DNA of 64,000 nucleotides from Pseudomonas putida NBRC 14164. Lineage in GTDB: Bacteria; Pseudomonadota; Gammaproteobacteria; Pseudomonadales; Pseudomonadaceae. Within the stretch, counting starts at the first letter, position 1, and each line of letters begins with the position of its first letter. Below are positions 16,093-25,600 of this stretch, piece after piece. A program made the translations under genes and the position numbers. The stretch lies in contig NC_021505.1 of the NCBI RefSeq assembly GCF_000412675.1, forward strand, positions 1,420,501 to 1,484,500, written 5' to 3'. The notes under the pieces are model-generated. The model saw only the letters and a program-made list of their open reading frames with translations, searched no databases and was not told the DNA's origin.

Positions 16093-16104
16093 AAACCATA
16101 GAAT

Positions 16105-16113
16105 CTCCCACAG
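16105..16113. repeat. REP right-arm remnant beyond the IS
   Basis: CTCCCACAG completes the REP arm that ends at 14943. It marks the right boundary of the insertion and starts with the CT core shared by both junctions. Confidence 0.75.
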
Positions 16114-16228
16114 TGGACACAGTTCTCTGCGCGACAGCGCAGTCCGCAGGGCTGGGGGATCTCCTGCAGGCCTGGAGCAGCCTCCAGTCTCATGCGTACA
16201 GATGCCGCGCGATACCGGCCACGAATTT

Positions 16229-16294
16229 CCGGCTAAATCCATGCCACCACTCAACCGTCTAACTACGGAGGAAATTGATGAGCTGATTTCTTAG
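16229..16294 (+). pseudogene. Relic NRPS C-terminal docking tail
   Basis: The 21 codons before TAG 16292-16294 read PAKSMPPLNRLTTEEIDELIS when split as PAKSMPPLNRL and TTEEIDELIS. They align without gaps to the last 21 residues of the upstream NRPS (LAKSLALLDSL and SMEELDELIS, 14739-14801), with 12 identities and the stop at the same place. The TAG overlaps the AGGAG ribosome-binding site of the next NRPS gene, the spacing expected of two adjacent operon genes. The frame has no recognisable NRPS sequence before this point. I read it as the 3' remnant of an NRPS gene that once ended here. Confidence 0.6.
16234..16258 (+). promoter_or_regulatory. Second PvdS-type box, upstream of NRPS gene 3
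   Basis: GGCTAAATCC (TAAAT at 16234-16238) is followed after 17 bases by CGT at 16256-16258. The -35 surroundings CTAAATCC and the extended -10 CGTCTAAC resemble the first box (CCTAAATC, CGTCTGAC). N17 rather than N16 spacing is less usual but has been reported for such promoters. It would start transcripts about 40 bases before the GTG at 16305, downstream of the insertion sequence. Confidence 0.55.
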
Positions 16295-16304
16295 GAGATT
16301 CCCT

Positions 16305-19300
16305 GTGCAAGAGCTGCTCGATACAGTCGTATCGTTGTCCACCCAAAAACGTAAGGCGTTGGCAGCCTTGCTCAAGAAACAAGGCGTGAACCTGTACGGT
16401 GTCACGCCAATCCTCCCGAGGACCCCTGAAGAACCGGCGTTGCTTTCCTATGCCCAGCAACGCCTGTGGATTCTGTCGCAGCTGGGCGAGGTCAGCAGCG
16501 CGTACAACCTTTCGTCCGTCTTGCGTTTCAAAGGCCATCTGGACATCCAGGCCCTGCAGCGCAGTTTCGAGACCTTGATCGAACGCCATGAAACGCTGCG
16601 TACCACTTTCCAGCTGGAGGGGGAGCGGGCGGTTCAGGTAATCCACCCTCACATCCCTTTCGAACTGGCTATTGAAGTGCTGGAGCAGGCTGACGACAAC
16701 CATCTGCGTCAGCGTGTCGAGGCCGAAGCGCACTTGCCTTTCGACCTGCAGCAAGGCCCGCTGCTGCGTGTGCACCTGCTGCGCCTGGCGGCGGACGAGC
16801 ATGTGCTGGTGTTGACCCTGCACCACATTGTCTCCGACGGCTGGTCGATGCCGGTGATGGTCAACGAGCTGGTGCAGCTCTACCACGGCCACAGCCAGGG
16901 CCAGGCGGTGGAACTGCCGGTACTGCCGGTGCAGTACGCCGATTACGCCACCTGGCAGCGCAACTGGATGGAGGCCGGCGAACAAGAGAAGCAACTGGCT
17001 TACTGGACTGCGCAGTTGGGTGATGAGCAGCCTGTGCTGGAACTGCCTGTTGACCGCCCGCGCCCTGCTGTAAGCAGCTATCAGGGAGCGCGTGTCACGG
17101 TTGCACTGGATAACGGCTTGGCTGCGGCGCTGAAGCAACTCGCCCAACAGCAGGGCGTGACACTGTTCATGTTGCTGCTGGCCAGCTTCCAGGCACTGCT
17201 GCACCGCTACAGCGGGCAGCCCGACATCCGTGTAGGCGTGCCGGTCGCCAACCGCAACCGGGTCGAGACCGAGCGCTTGATCGGCTTTTTCGTCAACACC
17301 CAGGTGTTGCGCGCCGATTTCGATCTGACGACGACCTTCAGCCAGTTGTTGCAGCAGGTAAAGCAGTGCGCACTGGACGCCCAGGTCCATCAGGACCTGC
17401 CGTTCGAGCAACTGGTCGAGGCCTTGCAAGTCGAGCGCAACCCAGGCCACAGCCCTTTGTTCCAGGTGATGTACAACCACCAGACCCAGGCCAAGGGCGC
17501 ACGCAGCAGCCTTCATGGGCTGGAGATGGAAGAGTTAGCGTGGGAAAGCCACACCGCCAAGTTCGACCTGACCCTGGATACGTTCGAGCACGAGCAGGGT
17601 ATTGGTGCGGCATTGACCTATGCGACGGATCTGTTCGATGCCTCAACCATCGAGGGCATGGCCCGGCATTGGTTGAACCTGTTGCAGGGAATCGTGGGTG
17701 AACCCGGGCAGCGAGTGGTCGACCTGCCGTTGATGGCTGAGCATGAGCGAATGCAGGTCATTCAGGACTGGAATCGCACCCATACAAGCTTCCCCGGCGA
17801 ACGCACACTGCACCAGCTGATCGAAGCGCAGGTCCAGCGCTCTCCGGATGCCATCGCCCTGAGCTGTGGCGGCCAGACACTCAGCTACGGCGAGCTGAAC
17901 CGCCGGGCCAACCGCCTGGCGCATCGCCTGCGTGAGTCGGGCGTGGGCCCGGACGTCCTGGTGGGGCTGGCCGTGGAGCGCAGCCTGGAGATGGTGGTCG
18001 GCCTGCTGGGGATCCTCAAGGCAGGCGGTGCTTACGTGCCGTTGGACCCTGGATCCCCGCAGGATCGCCTGGCCTATCTGTTCGAAGACAGCGGCATTGC
18101 CCTGTTGCTGACCCAAACCCATTTGCGCGCTGCCTTGCCTGCGCCATCGGGTATTCAGTGCCTGGCGCTGGACGAGCAGACCCTGGCCGGCTATAGCGAC
18201 GCCAACCCGAATGTGTCCGTGTCGTCGCAGAGCCTGGCCTACGTGATCTACACCTCCGGCTCCACCGGCAAGCCCAAGGGCGCGCTGCTGGCGCACCATA
18301 ACGTGGTGCGCCTGTTCGCGGCCACACAAGACTGGTTCGGCTTCGATGCCAGCGACGTGTGGACGGTGTTCCATTCCTACGCCTTCGACTTCTCGGTATG
18401 GGAGTTGTATGGCGCCCTGCTGTACGGCGGCAAGGCGATCATCGTGCCGAAGGACGTGGCGCGCTCCTCGCAGGACTTCCATGCCTTGCTGGTAGACGAG
18501 CAAGTCACGGTACTGAACCAGACCCCTTCGGCATTCCAGCAACTGATCCCGGTTGCCTGCGAAGCGGCGCAGGCTGGCCGGAAACTGGCCCTGCGCTATG
18601 TGGTGTTTGGGGGTGAGGCGCTGGATGTGAGCAGCCTCAAGCCATGGTTCGAGGTGTTCGGCGATTGCCAGCCACGGCTGATCAACATGTATGGCATCAC
18701 CGAGACCACGGTGCATGTGACCTATCGACCGATTGGCCTGGATGACCTGAAGAAGGTCGGCAGCAGCCCGATTGGTGAGGTGATTCCCGACCTCAGCTGG
18801 TACCTGCTGGACGGCGCGCTGAACCCGATCGTACCAGGCAGCCACGGTGAGCTGATGATTGGCCAGGACGGCCTGGCTCGCGGCTACCATGGCCGCCCGG
18901 CGCTGACCGCCGAGCGTTTCGTGCCGGACCCGTTCGACGGGCAGGGCGGGCGGCTTTATCGCTCGGGAGACCTGGCCCGTTACGCGGGTGATGGTGTGAT
19001 CGAGTACCTGGGGCGTATCGACCACCAGGTGAAGATTCGTGGCTTCCGTATCGAGCTGGGCGAGATCGAGGCGCGCTTGCATGAGCAAGACGACGTGCGG
19101 CAGTGCGTGGTGCTGGCTCAGGATGGCCCGAGCGGCAAGCAACTGGTGGGCTACGTGGTGCCCGCCGACAGTGCGGTGGTTGGCAACCCTGAAGCGCAAG
19201 TGGCCATGCGCGAAACGCTGCGTGAAGGGCTCAAGGCCAGCCTGCCGGACTACATGGTGCCGGCCCACGTGCTGTTCCTGGCCGAGCTGCCGCTGACCGG

Positions 19301-19658
19301 CAACGGCAAGCTGGACCGCAAGGCGTTGCCACAGCCGGGTGCCAGCCTGTTGCAGGGCGAATACGTGGCGCCGCAGACCACACTGGAGCAGCAGATCGCG
19401 GCGATCTGGGCCGATGTGCTGAAGCTGGAAAGGGTTGGCCTGAACGAAAACTTCTTTGAACTGGGTGGGCACTCGTTGCTGGCCACCCAGGTGATGGCGC
19501 GCCTGCAGATGGAGCTGGGCGTCAATCTGCCGCTCGGCCTGTTGTTCCAGGCCGCAGATCTGCAGACCTACGCAGCCATGATCAGTGGCCTGAATACCAA
19601 TACCGATGCTGACCTGGATGACCTCCAGGACTTCATGAGCGAGCTTGAGGCAGTTTGA
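16305..19658 (+). CDS. Pyoverdine NRPS, single module (C-A-T; predicted Thr)
   Basis: A 1,117-residue one-module synthetase. An N-terminal helix of about 45 residues (MQELLDTVVSLSTQKRKALA) probably serves docking. It is followed by an LCL-type C domain (HHIVSDG near 173), A domain (YTSGSTG near 647) and carrier (GGHSLL near 1054), with no epimerase. The pocket reads D-F-W-N-V-G-M-V-H, matching the Thr code. The start is GTG at 16305, supported by AGGAG at 16293-16297, seven bases upstream. No ATG with a comparable site exists before the conserved N-terminus. It is followed after one base by the last NRPS gene. As an LCL module it should accept L-Ser from the previous synthetase. Confidence 0.92.
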   Translation: MQELLDTVVSLSTQKRKALAALLKKQGVNLYGVTPILPRTPEEPALLSYAQQRLWILSQLGEVSSAYNLSSVLRFKGHLDIQALQRSFETLIERHETLRTTFQLEGERAVQVIHPHIPFELAIEVLEQADDNHLRQRVEAEAHLPFDLQQGPLLRVHLLRLAADEHVLVLTLHHIVSDGWSMPVMVNELVQLYHGHSQGQAVELPVLPVQYADYATWQRNWMEAGEQEKQLAYWTAQLGDEQPVLELPVDRPRPAVSSYQGARVTVALDNGLAAALKQLAQQQGVTLFMLLLASFQALLHRYSGQPDIRVGVPVANRNRVETERLIGFFVNTQVLRADFDLTTTFSQLLQQVKQCALDAQVHQDLPFEQLVEALQVERNPGHSPLFQVMYNHQTQAKGARSSLHGLEMEELAWESHTAKFDLTLDTFEHEQGIGAALTYATDLFDASTIEGMARHWLNLLQGIVGEPGQRVVDLPLMAEHERMQVIQDWNRTHTSFPGERTLHQLIEAQVQRSPDAIALSCGGQTLSYGELNRRANRLAHRLRESGVGPDVLVGLAVERSLEMVVGLLGILKAGGAYVPLDPGSPQDRLAYLFEDSGIALLLTQTHLRAALPAPSGIQCLALDEQTLAGYSDANPNVSVSSQSLAYVIYTSGSTGKPKGALLAHHNVVRLFAATQDWFGFDASDVWTVFHSYAFDFSVWELYGALLYGGKAIIVPKDVARSSQDFHALLVDEQVTVLNQTPSAFQQLIPVACEAAQAGRKLALRYVVFGGEALDVSSLKPWFEVFGDCQPRLINMYGITETTVHVTYRPIGLDDLKKVGSSPIGEVIPDLSWYLLDGALNPIVPGSHGELMIGQDGLARGYHGRPALTAERFVPDPFDGQGGRLYRSGDLARYAGDGVIEYLGRIDHQVKIRGFRIELGEIEARLHEQDDVRQCVVLAQDGPSGKQLVGYVVPADSAVVGNPEAQVAMRETLREGLKASLPDYMVPAHVLFLAELPLTGNGKLDRKALPQPGASLLQGEYVAPQTTLEQQIAAIWADVLKLERVGLNENFFELGGHSLLATQVMARLQMELGVNLPLGLLFQAADLQTYAAMISGLNTNTDADLDDLQDFMSELEAV

Positions 19659-19659
19659 G

Positions 19660-22600
19660 ATGCAAACAGATAACCGCAACATGGAACTGGTACAGCGCTT
19701 TATCGGGCTGCCTTCGGCGCAGCGCAAGCTGTTTCTGGAGAAACTTGCATCAAAAGGCATGAGCCTGGCTCAGCTCCCAATTCCGCAAACACGTCAGAAC
19801 GCAGAATGGTTGCCGCTTTCCTATGCTCAGCAGCGGCAATGGTTTCTCTGGCAATTGGAGCCGCAAAGTTCGGCCTACAACATCCCAGCGGCCCTGAGAT
19901 TCAGCGGCGAGCTGGACATCGCCGCTTTGCAGCGCAGCTTCGAGGTCCTGATCGGCCGCCATGAAATCCTGCGTACCACGTTCAGCCTCGAAGATGAGCA
20001 AGCGGTACAGGTTGTTCATGCAAGCTTGAAGTTCGAACTTGCCGTGGAATCTGTGGCGTCTCAGGAGCCGGGCATCTTGCAAGCTTGCCTGGAAGCTGAG
20101 GCCCGGCAACCCTTCGATCTGCAGCATGGGCCGCTGTTGCGTGCCAAGCTGTTGAAACTCGCTCCCCAAGAGCACGTACTGGTGCTCACGTTGCACCATA
20201 TCGTTGCGGACGGCTGGTCGATGCCGGTGATGGTCGAAGACCTGCTTCGGCTTTATGAGGGGGCCAGCCAAGGGCATGACATCCAGCTGCCCCCGCTGCC
20301 CATTCAGTACGCCGACTACGCCATCTGGCAACGAGCGTGGATGGAGGCCGGTGAAAAGGACCGGCAACTGGAGTACTGGCAAGCTCAACTGGGCGACGAA
20401 CAGCCTGTGCTGGAGCTGCCGACAGACCGTCCTCGTCCGGCCCTCCATAGCCAGCAAGGCGCGCGGCTGGAAATCCCACTGGCTGCCGAGCTTACCTCCT
20501 CGCTCAAACGGTTGGCGCAGCAGCAAGGTGTTACACCCTTCATGTTGCTGCTGGCCAGCTTCCAGACGCTGCTGCATCGCTATTCGGGGCAGTCGGATAT
20601 ACGCGTGGGTGTACCCATCGCCAACCGCAACCGTGTGGAGACGGAGCGTTTGGCAGGCTTCTTCGTCAATACCCAAGTATTGCGTGCCGAGTTTGGGTTG
20701 AACATCACCTTTGCCGAACTGCTGGAGCAGGTCAGGCAGCGTGCCCTCGGTGCCCAAGCGCATCAGGACCTGCCGTTCGAGCAACTGGTCGAGGCGTTGC
20801 AGCCTGAGCGGAGCCTAAGCCTGAGCCCGCTGTTCCAGGTGATGTACAACCACCAGTCGCAAACCCGCCAAGACAGCGCTCGCAACCTTCCTGGCCTGGT
20901 GATGGAGGAACTGACCTGGGGGAGCCATGTTGCCAAGTTTGATCTGGCGCTCGACACCTTTGACCATGAGTCTGGCATCAGCGCAGCATTGACCTACGCA
21001 ACCGACCTGTTCGATGCACCTACCATCGAACGCATGGCCGCACACTGGGTGAACCTGCTTGCCAGTATCGTGACGCAACCGAACCAGCCTGTGGCGGGCC
21101 TGTCGATGCTTGACGGCCAGGAACTGCAACGCGTCCTTCGTGACTGGAACAGCACGCAGGCGGAATATCACGCCGATCAATGCATGCACCAGTTATTCGA
21201 GACCCAGGCAAAGGCAACGCCTGACGCACCGGCATTGCTTTTCGCTGAGCATGAGCTGAGCTATGCACAGCTTAACGAGCGTGCCAACCAGCTGGCGCAC
21301 AGGCTCCGGCAGCAAGGCGTAGGTCCGGATGTGCTGGTAGGTATCGCCATGGAGCGTACCCCGGACATGGTCGTTGGCCTGTTGGCCATTCTCAAGGCCG
21401 GCGGCGCCTACGTGCCGCTTGACCCGGAATATCCGCAGGACCGCATTGAATACATGCTCGAGGACAGCCAGTCGATATTGCTGTTGTCCCAATCGCACCT
21501 GCTTGCGCGCATGCCCGAGGAGTTTCATGCCAGGACGTTGTTGCTTGACCAGTTGTCCTTGGCGTCCTACCCCACCACTGACCCGGTTTGCATCACACAG
21601 CCGGGCAACCTGGCGTACAGCATCTACACCTCAGGTTCCACGGGTAAGCCCAAGGGCGTGCTGATCGAGCACCGCAACGTTACTGCGCTGATCGGCTGGG
21701 CACAAAGCGTTTACAGCCAGCAGGATCTGTGCGGTGTGCTTGCTTCCACGTCGATCTGCTTCGACTTGTCGGTATGGGAGCTGTTTGTCACGTTGTCGGC
21801 TGGCGGCTATGTGGTTCTGGCGGCCAACGCCCTGGAGCTGCCTCATCTGGCAGCCAAAGAGCGTGTGCAACTGGTCAATACCGTGCCGTCAGCGATCAAG
21901 ATGCTGCACGAGACCGGAGGCTTGCCGGCTACCGTGCGCACTATCAACCTGGCCGGGGAAGCCTTGAAGCAGTCGTTGGTCGACGACCTTTACGCCACCG
22001 GGCATGTTCAGCAGGTGTATGACCTTTACGGCCCTTCGGAAGACACTACGTATTCAACCTTCACGCTTCGTGCAGCCCATGGCAAAGCCAATATTGGCCG
22101 ACCCATCGCCAACAGTTCGGTCTATCTGCTGAGTGATGCTGTTGCGCCAGTGCCGGTGGGCGTGAACGGTGAACTTTACATGGCCGGGGCAGGCTTGGCG
22201 CGTGGCTATCTGGGGCGTCCGGGACTGACTGCCGAACGTTTCATTCCCGACCCGTTCGACGAGCAGGGTGGCGGCCGCATGTACCGTACCGGCGACCTGG
22301 CCCGTTATCAGGCGGGTGGCTTGATTGAATATGTCGGCCGTATCGACCATCAGGTGAAAATCCGCGGTTTCCGTATCGAGCTGGGTGAGATCGAGGCGCG
22401 GCTACAGGCCCATGAGGCTGTACGTGAAGCGGTCCTGTTGGCGCAGGATGGCCCGTCTGGCAAGCAACTAGTGGGTTATGTCGTGCCGGTTGATGAAGCG
22501 CTGACGGGCACGCCCGCGCAACAATCGACGCTGCGTGATGCATTGCGTTCCCGGCTCAAGCAAAACCTGCCGGAGTACATGGTACCGGCACAGTTGCTGT

Positions 22601-25600
22601 TCCTTGCCAAACTGCCATTGACCCCTAACGGCAAACTGGATCGCAAGGTGCTACCGCAGCCCGATGTCAGCCATTTCCAGGCCAGCCATGTAGCGCCCCG
22701 TTCGGAGCTGGAACGTGAAATTGCAGCGGTATGGGCCAGCGTGCTGAAGCTAGAAAAAGTGGGTATTACCGATAACTTCTTCGAGCTGGGCGGCGATTCG
22801 ATCATTTCCTTGCAGGTGGTCAGCCGGGCGCGGCAGGCTGGCGTCCAGTTCACGCCCAAGCAGCTTTTCCAGTACCAGACAGTGCAGGGCTTGGCATCGG
22901 TTGCCCGGCTTGCTGACAACCTGGCTATCGATCAGGGCGTTGTCACGGGCTCCATGCCCCTGACGCCGGTGCAGCACTGGTTCTTCGATCAGGCGATTAC
23001 CCGACCACATCACTTCAATCAGTCTGTACTGTTGGCACCCAGTGAACAGATTGATGCCCAGCGGCTGAGTGCAGCGTTGGGCTGCGTGTTACAGCACCAC
23101 GATGCCCTGCGCCTGGGTTTCGATCAGGTAGCAGGGCAATGGCAAGGCACCTTCCAGGACGTGGATGCCCATGATGTTCTGTGGGATCGTTCAGTCGACG
23201 ATATTGAGGCGCTTTCGCGCCTGGCTGATGACGCTCAGGCCAGCTTTACCCTTGGCGGCCCGTTGTTGAGGGCAGTGCTCGTAACGCTTGCCGACGGCGC
23301 CCAGCGACTGTTGCTGGTTGTCCATCATCTGGTGGTGGATGGTGTGTCATGGCGCGTGTTGCTGGAGGATCTGCAAGGGGCATACCAGCTTCTTGCAGCA
23401 GGCCAGCCGGTAGCCTTGCCGGCCAAGACCAGCTCCTTCAAAGCGTGGGCCGAGCAGGTGCAACGCTACGGCAAGAGTGATGATCTGGCGCAAGAATTGG
23501 CCTATTGGCGGGATCACCTGTGTGATGCAGACGATGCCTTGCCTGTTGACAATCCGCAGGGCGGCAATCTCCAACGGGATGCTGCTTATGCCAGCTCCCA
23601 CCTGGATGCGCAGTGGACTCACAAACTCTTGCATGAGGCCCCGGCAGCCTACCGCACCCAGATCAATGATTTGCTGCTGACGGCCCTCGCCCGTGTCATT
23701 TCTCGCTGGACCGGGCGTTCTCAGGTGCTGGTGCGGCTTGAGGGCCATGGCAGGGAAGATGTTTTCGATCAGATTGACCTGACGCGGACCGTGGGGTGGT
23801 TTACTAGCATCTACCCGGTGAAACTGGACGTGCAGCCGCAACTCGACAGCACGATCAAGACCATCAAGGAGCAGTTGCGCGCGGTGCCTGACAAGGGCAT
23901 TGGCTATGGTCTGCTGCGTTACATGGGAAGCGATGAAAGCCAGGACATCCTTGCGCAGTTGCCAAAGGGCGAAATCGTCTTCAACTACCTGGGTCAATTC
24001 GATGGCAGTTTCGCAGATGAAAATACCTTGTTCCGACCTGCCAGGGAGTATGGTGGGGCGAATCAAAGCGAAGACGCCGCCTTGGGTAGCCTGTTGGCAC
24101 TCAATGGTCAAGTTTACGCTGGCGAACTGAAAATGGGCTGGACGTTCAGCCGCGAACTGTTTGACGAGTCGACCATACAGCGTCTGGCGCAAGAATATGT
24201 CGAGGAACTCAAGCAACTGATCAGCTACTGCAGTGATGCAAGGCATCATGGCATGACGCCGTCCGATTTCCCGCTGGCTGCACTTAACCAGGCGCAGCTG
24301 GACAGCTTGCCGATCGATGCCGCCCAGGTGGCTGATATCTACCCCCTGTCGCCGATGCAGCAGGGCATGTTGTTCCACACGCTTTATGAGCAAAGTGCTG
24401 GTAACTACATCAACCAGCTGCGCGTAGATGTGGAAGGCCTGCAGGTCGAGCCGTTCAAGCAAGCCTGGCAGGCCGCCTTGCAGGCGCACGATATTCTGCG
24501 CACTGGCTTTATCTGGGAAGGCGATCTTGACCAGGCAGTACAGGTGGTGTGCCGTAGCGTTGCGCTACCTTTCGAAGAGCATGACTGGCGCGGGCAGCCT
24601 GCGCGCGAGCACGCGCTACAGGCATTGGCCGAGGGAGAGCGGCAGCGAGGCTTCCCCTTGGATGCAGCACCGTTGTTGCGGCTGGTGCTGGTGCGTACCG
24701 GCGCCGATCAGTACCACTTCATCTATACCCACCATCATATCCTGATGGATGGCTGGAGTACTTCGCGCCTGCTGGGCGAAGTGCTCCAGCGTTACACCGG
24801 CAATTGGCGGGCTAGCAGTACCACGCATTACCGCGATTACATCGGCTGGTTGCAACGCCAGGATGGCAATGCTGCCGAGACCTTCTGGAAAGGCCAGTTG
24901 GCCAACCTGCAACAACCTACACGCCTGGCTCAGGCTGTGCGTTTGCCCGTAGACGGTCGACCATCAGGCCACGCTGCGCTGCATGACATTTTTGACCGGG
25001 AGCAGACCGCTCGAATCGAAGCGTTCGCGCGCACCAATCGAGTCACCGTGAACACCTTGGTGCAATCGGCCTGGATGCTCTTGCTACAACGCTATACCGG
25101 CCAGGACACCGTTTGTTTCGGTGCCACGGTGGCCGGGCGCCCGGCTGACCTGCCAGGCGTCGAAGAGCAGATCGGGCTGTTCATCAACACGTTGCCAGTT
25201 GTTGGCTCGCCGCGCAGTGAACAGACGGTCGGGCAATGGATCAACCAGGTTCAAGCAAACAACCTGGCCATGCGCGAACTGGAGCACACACCGCTTTATG
25301 AGATCCAGCGCTGGGCCGGCGCTGGGGGGGAAGCGCTGTTCGACAACATCCTGGTGTTCGAGAACTATCCCGTTTCCGAAGCCCTGCAACAGGGGGCGCC
25401 CAGCGGCCTTCGTTTTGGCGAGGTAGACAATGTCGAGCAAACCAACTACCCGTTGAGCGTGGCAGTAGGGCTGGGCAACGTACTTTCCATCCGCTACACC
25501 TATGATCGTGCGTTGTGGAGTGAAATTGCCATTCAAGGTGTTGCCGGGCATCTGCGTAATGTACTTCAGGCGTTGGTCGAGGATGCGAACAGGCCGGTGA

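Larger units (their letters stand above)
14944..16104 (+). mobile_element. IS110-family insertion sequence in a REP
   Basis: The boundaries are inferred from the split REP: REP sequence ends at 14943 and resumes at 16105, sharing the dinucleotide CT. This gives an element of about 1.16 kb. Short inverted ends are visible: TATGGTT at 14946-14952 and AACCATA at 16094-16100. The 5' non-coding end is about 200 bases and the 3' non-coding end is only about 12, the layout of the IS110 group (not IS1111), where the bridge RNA is encoded upstream of the recombinase. There is no target duplication beyond the shared CT, as expected for this family. The element is oriented with the NRPS operon. Confidence 0.85.
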
